Below, piece after piece: positions 1-8,261 of a stretch of DNA of 64,000 nt. Source of the DNA: an uncultured Aquimarina sp. (GTDB lineage Bacteria > Bacteroidota > Bacteroidia > Flavobacteriales > Flavobacteriaceae); contig NZ_CANLMP010000003.1 of the NCBI RefSeq assembly GCF_947492405.1, positions 62,001-126,000 on the forward strand. Reading direction: 5' to 3'. The notes under the pieces are model-generated. The model did not search any database. It had not been told where the DNA came from and saw only the letters and a list, made by a program, of their open reading frames with translations. The position numbers and the translations under genes were made by a program. Position 1 is the first letter of the stretch. The number at the start of each line of letters is the position of its first letter.

Positions 1-374
1 AATCCTTCGACGATAAGATAGTTTCCGGCAATATTCATTTGTAGTCCATTATTAAAAATAACGCCACCAGGTGTTTCGGCTTTTAAGGTAATAGGGTTGG
101 ATGCGGTTCCATTAGCACTAAATACAAGTCTTTCATCACTACTATACGTTCCATTTTCCCAGATGACCACATCTCCTGGTGATAAGTTCAAATTGTTAAA
201 TTCATTTATCGAATTAACCGTGTATTCAGTAGCAAAAAGGTGAGTGGAAAAGAGAAAAATAATCATAAATAACTCTTTTAAGCCTCTTTTTTTTGGTAGT
301 TTTTTTAATAATAAATCATCGGGATCGTATTGTTTTTGTTTTTTTAAAGACCAAAATGTGTGAAGATTTTTCAT
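1..374 (-). CDS. PL6-family (alginate/chondroitin B lyase-like) polysaccharide lyase, 5' part only
   Basis: This reading frame runs off the left edge; only the N-terminal 124 codons are visible. After a hydrophobic export signal (MIIFLFSTHLFA), the mature start reads TEYTVNSINEFNNLNLSPGD and then continues with VVIWENGTYSSDERLVF, NPITLKAETPGGVIF and GNYLIVEG. This is the usual first turn of the right-handed beta-helix in PL6 lyases, which cleave alginate or dermatan sulfate outside the cell. The ATG at 374 gives a 36-residue charged extension before the signal peptide. The ATG at 266 would place the signal peptide at the N-terminus and is a serious alternative. The family call is from remembered motifs; substrate cannot be decided without the catalytic part. 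Confidence 0.72.
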   Translation of the reverse strand, partial: MKNLHTFWSLKKQKQYDPDDLLLKKLPKKRGLKELFMIIFLFSTHLFATEYTVNSINEFNNLNLSPGDVVIWENGTYSSDERLVFSANGTASNPITLKAETPGGVIFNNGLQMNIAGNYLIVEG

Positions 375-509
375 ATGAAATGTGTTAAATAGTTTAGTTA
401 CAAAATGAGCTAGCCTTCGCGTTTTGGTTTGATTCTTATATGTAGGTTTTAAAAGCTAGTATTAGTCTTATTGAATTAGTAATATGTTAGTTCTTAATCA
501 TGATAAATC

Positions 510-527
510 AAATTGGTCAACCAATTT
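510..527. promoter_or_regulatory. FadR/GntR-type palindromic operator candidate
   Basis: AAATTGGTCAACCAATTT is a perfect 8-2-8 inverted repeat. Its core TGGT-N2-ACCA resembles the operators of FadR-subfamily GntR repressors. It lies about 135 bp upstream of the lyase start and 180 bp upstream of the SH3-protein start, in an otherwise featureless 335 bp spacer (375-709). A GntR-family repressor of alginate genes is known in the marine flavobacterium Zobellia, which makes this assignment attractive. No regulator gene is present in the window. Confidence 0.5.
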
Positions 528-709
528 AATGTTTTTTGTTGATATATAAATATTTTGCGCTTATAAATATTATAGTTACATCAATTTTGTTAATTAATTA
601 AGGAAGTATCAATTGCGTGATTGTTGATATATCGGATTGAAGTATTCCAAGATTTTATATAATTCTCTATAGATCTTAATAATCTGTATTTTAGCGTAAA
701 TTTTAGTCA

Positions 710-1522
710 ATGACACATTTGAAACATCTTACCTTATTAATTACTTTACTTGTAATTCAATCAATTGTGGGACAAGCCTATGATGAACGATACACGTTTT
801 CGGTAGGTGATGAGGTACATATGTTTGGGGATAATGTAAAACTTAGAGATGCTCCAAATACAGATTCACAAACCTTGGCATTACTTCCTATAGACTCTAA
901 AGCGATCGTTCTTGCAGTTGAAGATAGCCTGCATGAATATAAAGGAATTAGTATGCCTTGGTATAAAGTGGAATGTGGGGATAAAATAGGATATGTTGTA
1001 GGCGGTTTGTTTTCTTTTACTAGGTATAATAGTAAAACTGGTAATGATACTTATTTTATTTATGGGTTAGAAAAAGATGCAGAGGGATCGACATATGCTA
1101 CTATCAGAGCAGTGAGGGATCAGAAAATGCAAAGCGAGCAGAAAGTAAGAATCTTTGGGAATGGAGCTTTCGAGGTTAAACATTATGACAATAAAGGAGT
1201 AGAACAAATGGATGATATTATTGTTATTGATAATTATAGTGAAGCTTGTGGTATTGATGGAGGAAAATCCTATGTTGTTTATAGCGGAGGTCAACTTATT
1301 CATATGGCTAATACTTCAGAAATAGGAGATGGAGGATTATATCATTATCATTCGGATTTTATATTCCCTTCAGATCCTCAAGGAATGCCTAATATAATTA
1401 TCTACAAGCAGGAAAATGGGGAAATGAAAGATGAAGAAACTGATTGGTATGTTACTACTTCTCAACAACGAAATCTTACTTGGGATGGAGAAAAGCTACA
1501 ACCTGAGGATTATAAAAATTGA
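710..1522 (+). CDS. Secreted SH3-domain protein
   Basis: A 270-residue protein with an N-terminal signal peptide (hydrophobic core LLITLLVIQSIVGQA, likely cut near residue 22). Residues about 30-105 look like a bacterial SH3 domain: VKLRDAPNTDSQTLALLP is the typical opening strand and WYKVECGDKIGYVVGGLF the closing Gly-Tyr-Val strand. The remaining 165 residues contain no motif I recognise. SH3 domains of this type often bind cell-wall or protein ligands outside the cytoplasm, but the role here is unknown. It is followed 17 bp later by a decayed DUF3010 gene. Confidence 0.7.
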   Translation: MTHLKHLTLLITLLVIQSIVGQAYDERYTFSVGDEVHMFGDNVKLRDAPNTDSQTLALLPIDSKAIVLAVEDSLHEYKGISMPWYKVECGDKIGYVVGGLFSFTRYNSKTGNDTYFIYGLEKDAEGSTYATIRAVRDQKMQSEQKVRIFGNGAFEVKHYDNKGVEQMDDIIVIDNYSEACGIDGGKSYVVYSGGQLIHMANTSEIGDGGLYHYHSDFIFPSDPQGMPNIIIYKQENGEMKDEETDWYVTTSQQRNLTWDGEKLQPEDYKN

Positions 1523-1539
1523 TCTTTAAAAACATATTC

Positions 1540-1800
1540 ATGAAAATAATCGGAATCGAGATAGATAAAAAAAGAGCCATCTCTGTAGTGTTGTCTAAGG
1601 ATGAAAATGGGAACTATATAAAACTTACTGGTAAGACGAAGTATATCTAAATTAAAGATGATTAGAGTAATCAAGATGTTCAAACTTTTCTAAAAGAGAT
1701 TCATGCTTTTTTGATTTTATAGAGCCACTGCATGTTGTTATTATTGGTAGACAAACCAAAAGAAAGTTTGCAGCAGTAGCTGTTTCCTTTAAATTAAATT
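1540..1800 (+). pseudogene. Decayed copy of a DUF3010-family gene
   Basis: From the ATG at 1540 the translation MKIIGIEIDKKRAISVVLSK closely matches the intact gene at 2404. It is broken by TAA at 1648-1650 and TAG at 1663-1665, then by a one-base loss in a T run near 1710 that shifts the frame. In the new frame FIEPLHVVIIGRQTKRKFAA and VAVSFKLN still match the intact copy. Similarity ends near 1798 at a run of T and A, so the last third of the gene is missing. This is a dead duplicate rather than a coding gene. Confidence 0.88.
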
Positions 1801-1864
1801 TTTTTTTAAAAAAAAGGTATCACTAATTCTATGATAATGTTACATAAAATAATATCATTAACTA

Positions 1865-1895
1865 TTGAATTAGAAAGTGTATAACATTAGATTTG
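1865..1895 (+). promoter_or_regulatory. Bacteroidota-type promoter for the FKBP gene
   Basis: TTG (1865-1867), a 20 bp spacer and TAGATTTG (1888-1895) match the -33/-7 consensus TTTG and TAnnTTTG of flavobacterial primary-sigma promoters. Transcription would start near 1901, about 20 bases before the ATG at 1922. Confidence 0.6.
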
Positions 1896-1921
1896 TAGCT
1901 AATAAAAAAATAATAGTATAG

Positions 1922-2374
1922 ATGAAATATGCCATATTCACTTTTATAATCGTTCTTTTTGTTTCTTGTAATGCAGGTCAAATAAAAGCGGATCTTAAGG
2001 CAGAGAACGAGGAAGAGATCATAAAATATATAGAGGATAATGGTCTGATAGCAGGAAAAAGTGATACAGGTTTGTATTTTGTTGTTCATGCGCCAGGAAC
2101 CGGCATCAGGCCCAGAAGATCAGATATGGTTACTGTGGCGTATAAAGGATATTTTACAAACGGTGCGGTGTTCGATAAAAGTGATGCAAACGGTATTTCT
2201 TTTGGTTTACAAGAGGTAATAAAAGGCTGGAGAGAAGGGATTAGATATTTGAAAGAAGGTGGTAGCTGTACACTATTGATACCTTCACATTTGGGATATG
2301 GTCGTAGGTCGGTAGGGCCAATTCCGGCAGGTTCTGTATTACTATTTGATATTACATTGATTTCGGTGAATTAA
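1922..2374 (+). CDS. FKBP-type peptidyl-prolyl isomerase lipoprotein
   Basis: A 150-residue lipoprotein. The signal ends at a lipobox (LFVSC, lipidated Cys16), so it should sit in the periplasm or outer membrane. Residues about 60-148 form one FKBP domain that isomerises Xaa-Pro bonds: VTVAYKGYFTNGAVFDKS, VIKGWREGIRYLKEGG, LLIPSHLGYGRRSVGPIPAG and VLLFDITLISV are the canonical blocks, including the active-site Tyr, Phe-Asp and Trp positions. It lies between a dead and a live DUF3010 gene, and its own promoter is visible upstream. Confidence 0.92.
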   Translation: MKYAIFTFIIVLFVSCNAGQIKADLKAENEEEIIKYIEDNGLIAGKSDTGLYFVVHAPGTGIRPRRSDMVTVAYKGYFTNGAVFDKSDANGISFGLQEVIKGWREGIRYLKEGGSCTLLIPSHLGYGRRSVGPIPAGSVLLFDITLISVN

Positions 2375-2403
2375 GAATCTTTAAATAGAACTAATATTAA
2401 ATA

Positions 2404-2817
2404 ATGAAAGTAATCGGAATAGAAATAGATAAAAAAAGAGCAATCTGCATGGTATTATCCAAAGATCTGCAAGGTGAATATACCAACCTTACTGGTAAGA
2501 CCAAGTATATCGAAATTAAAGATGATCAGAGTAATCAGGATATACAGAACTTTCAGAAAGAGATTCATGAGTTTTTTGATACTATACAGCCAGATCATAT
2601 CGCTATTATTAGTAGACAAACCAAAGGAAAATTTGCTGCAGCATCTGTTTCTTTTAAATTAGAAGCATTGATACAATGTTATTCAAATGCAGAAATGAGT
2701 TTTGTTTCTAAACAAACCTTGACTGCTTATTATAAAAAGAATCCACTTCCGGTAGCGTTTGATAACGCTTATCAAGAAAATGCTACAAGATTGGCGGCTT
2801 ATTTATTAAGAGAATAG
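2404..2817 (+). CDS. DUF3010 family protein
   Basis: A 137-residue cytoplasmic protein. Its start (MKVIGIEIDKKRAICMVLSK) and the central block RQTKGKFAAASVSFKLEALI match the DUF3010 family as I remember it, whose members carry KGKFAGGAVSFKLEA. The alternating Asp/Glu placement in GIEID suggests an RNase-H-like fold, but this is inference and no function is established. It starts 29 bp after the FKBP gene and is probably cotranscribed with it. A decayed paralogue lies at 1540. Confidence 0.8.
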   Translation: MKVIGIEIDKKRAICMVLSKDLQGEYTNLTGKTKYIEIKDDQSNQDIQNFQKEIHEFFDTIQPDHIAIISRQTKGKFAAASVSFKLEALIQCYSNAEMSFVSKQTLTAYYKKNPLPVAFDNAYQENATRLAAYLLRE

Positions 2818-2836
2818 GTTGTTTTCATTTTATAAA

Positions 2837-2859
2837 AAAACTATTCTCGATATAGTTTT
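2837..2859 (+). terminator. Possible intrinsic terminator after the DUF3010 gene
   Basis: AAAACTAT, a 7-base loop and ATAGTTTT form a short hairpin 20 bp after the stop codon. The downstream T run is poor, so the call is weak. Confidence 0.35.
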
Positions 2860-2918
2860 CTATCAAAAACCACTCGAATTGACGCTTTATTAAAAAACTC
2901 AAAAAATAAACTTCAATA

Positions 2919-2950
2919 GGAAAAATTCCATTATAAAAGGAAAAATTCCA
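2919..2950 (+). repeat. Two 12 bp direct repeats upstream of the exonuclease fusion gene
   Basis: GGAAAAATTCCA occurs at 2919-2930 and again at 2939-2950, with a 20 bp period (about two helical turns). Each copy is itself a near-palindrome (GGAA-N3-TTCC). They lie just upstream of the -7 box TAAATTTG at 2969-2976, where an activator or repressor could bind. Confidence 0.5.
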
Positions 2951-2968
2951 AATATCAATTATTTCTTT

Positions 2969-2976
2969 TAAATTTG
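2969..2976 (+). promoter_or_regulatory. -7 promoter element TAAATTTG
   Basis: Matches TAnnTTTG and lies 17 bp before the ATG at 2994. No convincing -33 TTG is present, which agrees with activator dependence through the direct repeats just upstream. Confidence 0.45.
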
Positions 2977-2993
2977 TACCTCAAAAAAAAGTA

Positions 2994-4373
2994 ATGTCAG
3001 AAAAATTATATGCCGTTATTGATGTAGAAACCACAGGTAAGGGTATTAATGGTAATCGCATTACAGAAATTTGCATTGTATTGTTACAAGGCAATACGAT
3101 TATAGATAAATTCACTTCTTTAGTAAATCCCGAATGCCATATTCCTCCTTTTATTACTGGTCTTACAGGTATAGATAATGATATGGTTCGGAATGCACCC
3201 AGATTTCACGAAATAGCAGAACGTATTGTGCAGATGACCACTGGGGCCATCTTTGTGGCGCATAATGTGACTTTTGATTATAATGTGATTAGAGGGGAAT
3301 TTAAAAACCTTGGATATTCATTTGTACGAAAGAAACTATGTACCGTTCGTTTATCCAGAAAACTAATTCCGGGTATGTTTTCTTACAGCTTAGGTAAGCT
3401 ATGCTCTTCTCTTAATATTCCTTTAGAGGATCGACATAGAGCAGAAGGCGATACTGATGCTACTGTGATTCTTTTTCAACGAATTTTGAGCCTTGATCCT
3501 GAATTTTTAGTCATTAATAAATTTTTAAATGCACGTTCTAAGGAAGCTACATTGCCGCCACACCTAAAAGCGGAGAACATAGATGCCCTTCCAGAAGAAA
3601 CAGGAATTTATTTATTTAAAGATCAAAAAGGAAAAGTAATATATGCAGGTAAAGCCAAAAATATTAAACAACGGGTAATCAGTCATTTTTATGATAAAAA
3701 GAATAAAGAATATGAACTGTGTCAAGCGACATATACTATAGATTATGAAGTAACGGGTAATGAATTGGTTGCTTTACTATTAGAATCAGAAAAAATCCAA
3801 AAACACTATCCAAAATTTAATAGAGCACAAAAAAGACCAGTAGCTCCTTACTGTATTATGTATTATACAAATAGAAAAGGAGTGGTTCAATTAGCAATAG
3901 ATAGATCGCATTCTATAGATCATTCGGTAGAAATATTTTATAGTAGAGCAGAGGCAGTAGAAAAACTAGAACAGCTTTGTGAAGACTATCAGTTATGTCC
4001 TCGATATTGTAGTTTACAAAGTACAACAGAAAGATGTTCTCATTATAAAATTAAGAATTGCAAAGGTATTTGTATAGGAGAAGAATCTGTTGCATTGTAT
4101 AATATGAGAGTCCAAAAAGCTTTATCCTCTTTGCGAAGAGATCAAAAGAGTTATTTTATTAAAGAAAAAGGCAGAACATTTAAGGAGCAAAGTTTTGTAA
4201 TGATTCAGGATGGTGTTTATAAAGGGTTTGGATATATACAGGAAGATGAACAAATTGCTAAGATAGAAGACTTCGATAATTTCTTAAATCTTCAGAAACA
4301 TACATATCATACTACCAAAATAATTAAAAGCTACTTACGCAAAAATGGAGATAGGAATATCGTTCCGATATAA
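2994..4373 (+). CDS. DnaQ-like 3'-5' exonuclease fused to a GIY-YIG (UvrC/Cho-type) nuclease
   Basis: A 459-residue fusion. Residues 1-175 are a DEDDh exonuclease: AVIDVETTG (ExoI, Asp and Glu), HNVTFDYNVIRGEF (ExoII) and HRAEGDTDATV (ExoIII, His and Asp). Residues about 198-285 are a GIY-YIG domain: TGIYLFKDQKGKVIYAGKAKN, the Arg of NIKQR and the Glu in ALLLESEKIQ. The C-terminal part has spaced cysteines (CPRYCSL, CSHYKIKNCKGICIG), as in UvrC/Cho-like proteins. This architecture is common in bacteria and is often annotated as the polymerase III epsilon subunit. A role in DNA repair incision and end processing is likely but inferred. Confidence 0.88.
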   Translation: MSEKLYAVIDVETTGKGINGNRITEICIVLLQGNTIIDKFTSLVNPECHIPPFITGLTGIDNDMVRNAPRFHEIAERIVQMTTGAIFVAHNVTFDYNVIRGEFKNLGYSFVRKKLCTVRLSRKLIPGMFSYSLGKLCSSLNIPLEDRHRAEGDTDATVILFQRILSLDPEFLVINKFLNARSKEATLPPHLKAENIDALPEETGIYLFKDQKGKVIYAGKAKNIKQRVISHFYDKKNKEYELCQATYTIDYEVTGNELVALLLESEKIQKHYPKFNRAQKRPVAPYCIMYYTNRKGVVQLAIDRSHSIDHSVEIFYSRAEAVEKLEQLCEDYQLCPRYCSLQSTTERCSHYKIKNCKGICIGEESVALYNMRVQKALSSLRRDQKSYFIKEKGRTFKEQSFVMIQDGVYKGFGYIQEDEQIAKIEDFDNFLNLQKHTYHTTKIIKSYLRKNGDRNIVPI

Positions 4374-4482
4374 CTACTCTTTATACCTTTTTGGAAATTA
4401 TAACAAAATAATAATATATAGCTATTATGTAAATTAGTACTTTGAGGGACTTAATCTTATTTGTATTAATCATTTGTTATCT

Positions 4483-5205
4483 ATGAAAAACGTAATTACC
4501 TCAGTAATTGTATTCCTGACCGTTTCCATCTATGGTCAAAAAACTATTAATTTTCCTTCTAAAGATGGATTGATGATGACGGCAGATGTGTATGAAACTA
4601 ATGACAGTAATCAGTTTGTCCTTCTTTTTCATCAAGCAGGATGGAGCCGTGGAGAATATCTGGAGATTGCACCAAAATTGAATAGTTTGGGGTATAGTTG
4701 CATTGCTATGGATCAACGTTCTGGAGGAACTGTAAATGGGGTGGAAAATCAAACGAAAGCTTTAGCCGAAAAAGAAGGAAAGCAAACGGAATTTACCGAC
4801 GCTTTTCAGGATATAGAAGCTGCAGTGGGATATGTAAAAAAAACATATAATCCTGAGAAGATTATTATTTGGGGGAGTTCTTATTCTTCAGCACTTGTAT
4901 TAAAATATGCAGGAGACAACCCTGATGCTGTAAATGCAGTTTTATCTTTTGCTCCAGGTGAGTATTTTGGTAAAAAGAACTTTATTACTTCTAGTGCTTC
5001 TAATATTAAAGTTCCTGTGTTTATTACTTCTGCTAAAAATGAAAAGAAGAATTGGTCAGGAATTTATGATGCTATTCCGTCTGGTAAAAAGCAATTTTTT
5101 CTTCCAGAAACAAAAGGAAATCACGGGTCAAGAGCACTTTGGGATAAGTTTTCTGATAGCCAAGACTATTGGAAAGCGGTAAAAGAGTTTTTGAAAACTA
5201 TATAG
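4483..5205 (+). CDS. Secreted alpha/beta hydrolase, dienelactone-hydrolase-like
   Basis: A 240-residue exported hydrolase; signal peptide MKNVITSVIVFLTVSIYGQ. The fold shows FVLLFHQAGWSRGEY (oxyanion loop), YSCIAMDQRSGG and the nucleophile elbow IIWGSSYSSAL, with Ser133 as the probable nucleophile; the usual final Gly is Ser here. The catalytic His is probably in KGNHGSRALW near the C-terminus. The substrate is unknown. The ATG at 4483 is chosen because the in-frame TTG at 4474 only adds three residues before the signal peptide. Confidence 0.8.
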   Translation: MKNVITSVIVFLTVSIYGQKTINFPSKDGLMMTADVYETNDSNQFVLLFHQAGWSRGEYLEIAPKLNSLGYSCIAMDQRSGGTVNGVENQTKALAEKEGKQTEFTDAFQDIEAAVGYVKKTYNPEKIIIWGSSYSSALVLKYAGDNPDAVNAVLSFAPGEYFGKKNFITSSASNIKVPVFITSAKNEKKNWSGIYDAIPSGKKQFFLPETKGNHGSRALWDKFSDSQDYWKAVKEFLKTI

Positions 5206-5218
5206 TGATATAACTAAA

Positions 5219-5250
5219 TTGCCTGATACTCAACAATAAAGTATCAGACA
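5219..5250. terminator. Bidirectional terminator between hydrolase gene and gcvP
   Basis: CTGATACT and AGTATCAG form an 8 bp stem with an 8-base loop, followed by CAATTTTTATTT on the plus strand. It lies midway in the 68 bp between two converging genes. Confidence 0.65.
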
Positions 5251-5273
5251 ATTTTTATTTATAATATAGAGAT

Positions 5274-8126
5274 TTATACCTCCTCCATATACTCTTCTAT
5301 AGGAGCACAGGTGCAAATAAGATTTCTATCACCATAAGCATCATCTACACGTCTTACTGTTGGCCAGAATTTATTATCGGCTACATATGATAATGGATAT
5401 GCTGCTTGCTCTCTGCTATAAGGGAATTCCCAAGAGTCTGCTGTTAACATAGCCAGTGTATGAGGTGCATTTTTCATTACGTTATTAGGGTTGTCGGCAC
5501 TTGCTTCTTCAATTTCCTGACGGATACTGATCATAGCATCACAAAAACGATCTAATTCTGCTTTACTTTCACTTTCTGTTGGTTCAATCATAATTGTTCC
5601 TGCAACAGGGAAAGAAACCGTAGGTGCGTGGAATCCATAGTCCATTAATCGTTTAGCAATATCTGTTACTTCGATTCCGTGTGCCTTAAATGGGCGACAA
5701 TCTATAATCATTTCGTGAGCAGCGCGACCACGTTCTCCAGAATATAATGTACTATAATGTCCATCTAATCGCTCCTTGATATAATTAGCATTCAGAATAG
5801 CATATATTGTAGATTCTTTAAGACCTTCTTCTCCTAACATGGTGATATATCCATAAGAAATCAAACAGGCTAGAGCTGATCCCCAAGGTGCTGCAGAAAT
5901 AGCAGTAATTGCCTGATCTCCTCCTGTAGTAATAACAGGATTACCAGGTAAAAATGGTACCAATTGTTTTGCTACACAGATTGGTCCAACTCCTGGTCCT
6001 CCACCTCCATGAGGAATAGCAAATGTTTTGTGCAGGTTTAGGTGACATACATCTGCGCCAATGGCTCCTGGATGTGTTAATCCTACTTGGGCATTCATAT
6101 TAGCGCCATCCATATATACCTGTCCACCATTATCGTGGATAATTTTAGTAATCTCTTTAATTGCAGATTCGTATACTCCGTGAGTAGAAGGATACGTTAC
6201 CATCAATGCAGAAAGATTGTCTTTATATTTTTCAGCTTTTTCTTTTAAATCTTCTACATCTATATTTCCTTCTTCGGTTGCTTTGGTTACTACTACTTTC
6301 ATTCCAGCCATCACTGCAGATGCAGGATTGGTACCATGAGCAGAAGAAGGAATCAAACAGATATTTCTGTGATGATCTCCTCTGGATTCATGATATGCAC
6401 GAATGACCATTAAACCAGCAAACTCTCCTTGCGCTCCTGAATTAGGTTGCAAAGAAGTTCCAGCAAAGCCTGTGATTTCTGTAAGCTGATCTTCTAGTTT
6501 TTTTAGTACTTCCTGATATCCTTGTGCTTGTTCTATTGGAACTAATGGATGAATGTTACCCCATTGTGGATTACTTAATGGTAGCATCTCGGACGCAGCA
6601 TTTAGCTTCATAGTACAAGAACCTAACGGAATCATAGAATGATTTAAAGAAAGGTCTTTACGCTCTAGCTTTTTGATATAACGCATCAATTCCGTTTCAG
6701 AATGATAGGTGTTAAATACTTCATTTGTTAAGAATTCGGTATTTCGTTTTATACTGGAATCAATAATATTTGTTCTACCTATTTCTTTAATTTCAATGGA
6801 TTGTTTAGCAGCAACTTTCGCAAAAATCGATACAATAGTATTTAAGTCTTTAATTGTTGTAGCTTCGTTTAAAGAAATAGATACTGTTTCAGCATCTGGA
6901 TAGTAGAAATTTACCTGTTGCGCTTCAGCTATTTCTTTAATTTTGCTTGCATCAGCTTTAATTCGAATCGTGTCAAAGAATACCGTATTCAATTGCTGGT
7001 ATCCTAATGATTCGATAGTATTGGCAAGTTCAGTAGCTGAAGTGTTTACTTTATTAGCAATATATTGCAACCCATCTTTACCATGATATACGGCATACAT
7101 TCCTGCCATTACGGCAAGCAATACCTGAGCTGTACAGATATTAGATGTAGCTTTATCACGTTTGATATGTTGTTCGCGGGTTTGTAATGCCATTCGTAAG
7201 GCACGATTCCCATTCAAATCTTGTGTAACTCCAATAATTCTACCAGGAATGTTTCTTTTATATTCCTCTCTGGTTGCAAAATATGCCGCGTGAGGTCCTC
7301 CATATCCTAATGGAATTCCGAATCGCTGTGTAGTACCTACTACTACATCTGCATCAAAACTACCTGGAGATTTAAGCGTTACAAGACTAAGAATATCGGC
7401 AGCTACTGCTACTTTAATTTCAGACTGATGGGCATTTTCTACAAAAGCTGCATAGTCAAATACTTGACCTGATACACCTGGATATTGTAAAATAGCACCA
7501 TAAAAGTCCGTTGAATAATCAAATTTTGTATGATCTCCTATTACCAATTCAATACCTAAAGGAATTGCTCTTGTTTTTAATAAAGAAAGTGTTTGTGGTA
7601 GTATTTCTTCCGAAACAAAAAACTTATGAATGTTTTCTTTTTTCTGCGCTCTTGATCTCACTGCAAACAGCATAGTCATTGCTTCTGCAGCCGCAGTACT
7701 TTCATCAAGTAAAGATGCATTTGCTAATTCCATTCCGGTAAGATCACAAACCATAGTTTGATAATTTAGCAATGCTTCTAATCTACCTTGAGCAATTTCT
7801 GCCTGATATGGTGTATACGCAGTATACCATCCTGGATTTTCTAAGATGTTGCGTTGTATTACTGCTGGCAAACTTGCTTCGTGGTATCCTAAACCTATAT
7901 AGGTTTTAAATACTTTGTTTTTAGCGGCTAATCGCTGTATATGAGCAGAATATTCTTGTTCGCTCATAGCCTCGTCAAGTTTTAGCGGGGCTTTTAGTAA
8001 AATGTCATCAGGGACAGTTTCATGGATGAGTTGATCTATAGAATCAGCCTTGATTGTGTTCAGCATATTATCAATATCCTTTTCTGAAGGACCGATATGA
8101 CGCAGTTTAAATGAGTCAGTTTTCAT
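5274..8126 (-). CDS. gcvP: Glycine dehydrogenase (aminomethyl-transferring), P protein of the glycine cleavage system
   Basis: A 950-residue single-chain P protein. It is the PLP enzyme that decarboxylates glycine and passes the aminomethyl group to lipoylated GcvH. The PLP lysine is Lys700 in HLNLHKTFAIPHGGGGPG; GTNPASAVMAGM and PLGSCTMKLNAASEM are further diagnostic blocks. The length is that of a normal fused P protein, not the split two-subunit form. The ATG at 8126 (MKTDSFKLRHIGPSEKDI) fits the family start; the longer frame to 8165 adds a non-conserved stretch. No gcvH, gcvT or glycine riboswitch is visible nearby. Confidence 0.97.
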   Translation of the reverse strand: MKTDSFKLRHIGPSEKDIDNMLNTIKADSIDQLIHETVPDDILLKAPLKLDEAMSEQEYSAHIQRLAAKNKVFKTYIGLGYHEASLPAVIQRNILENPGWYTAYTPYQAEIAQGRLEALLNYQTMVCDLTGMELANASLLDESTAAAEAMTMLFAVRSRAQKKENIHKFFVSEEILPQTLSLLKTRAIPLGIELVIGDHTKFDYSTDFYGAILQYPGVSGQVFDYAAFVENAHQSEIKVAVAADILSLVTLKSPGSFDADVVVGTTQRFGIPLGYGGPHAAYFATREEYKRNIPGRIIGVTQDLNGNRALRMALQTREQHIKRDKATSNICTAQVLLAVMAGMYAVYHGKDGLQYIANKVNTSATELANTIESLGYQQLNTVFFDTIRIKADASKIKEIAEAQQVNFYYPDAETVSISLNEATTIKDLNTIVSIFAKVAAKQSIEIKEIGRTNIIDSSIKRNTEFLTNEVFNTYHSETELMRYIKKLERKDLSLNHSMIPLGSCTMKLNAASEMLPLSNPQWGNIHPLVPIEQAQGYQEVLKKLEDQLTEITGFAGTSLQPNSGAQGEFAGLMVIRAYHESRGDHHRNICLIPSSAHGTNPASAVMAGMKVVVTKATEEGNIDVEDLKEKAEKYKDNLSALMVTYPSTHGVYESAIKEITKIIHDNGGQVYMDGANMNAQVGLTHPGAIGADVCHLNLHKTFAIPHGGGGPGVGPICVAKQLVPFLPGNPVITTGGDQAITAISAAPWGSALACLISYGYITMLGEEGLKESTIYAILNANYIKERLDGHYSTLYSGERGRAAHEMIIDCRPFKAHGIEVTDIAKRLMDYGFHAPTVSFPVAGTIMIEPTESESKAELDRFCDAMISIRQEIEEASADNPNNVMKNAPHTLAMLTADSWEFPYSREQAAYPLSYVADNKFWPTVRRVDDAYGDRNLICTCAPIEEYMEEV

Positions 8127-8261
8127 AGCAAAAAAACAGTTGAGATTGAAAGCGCAAAAGTACATATTTAATCCCTAAAAATTTCACAATAAATTAACCT
8201 AACCCTAGCAAGTTTTTAACCAATTTACACTGTTATTAACAGATTCCCCTAAATTCGCAGT

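Noticed and set aside
5274..8126. Open frames on the plus strand inside gcvP, including one with Leu-rich sequence
   Set aside because: Shadow frames of a conserved gene, with no start signals or family similarity.
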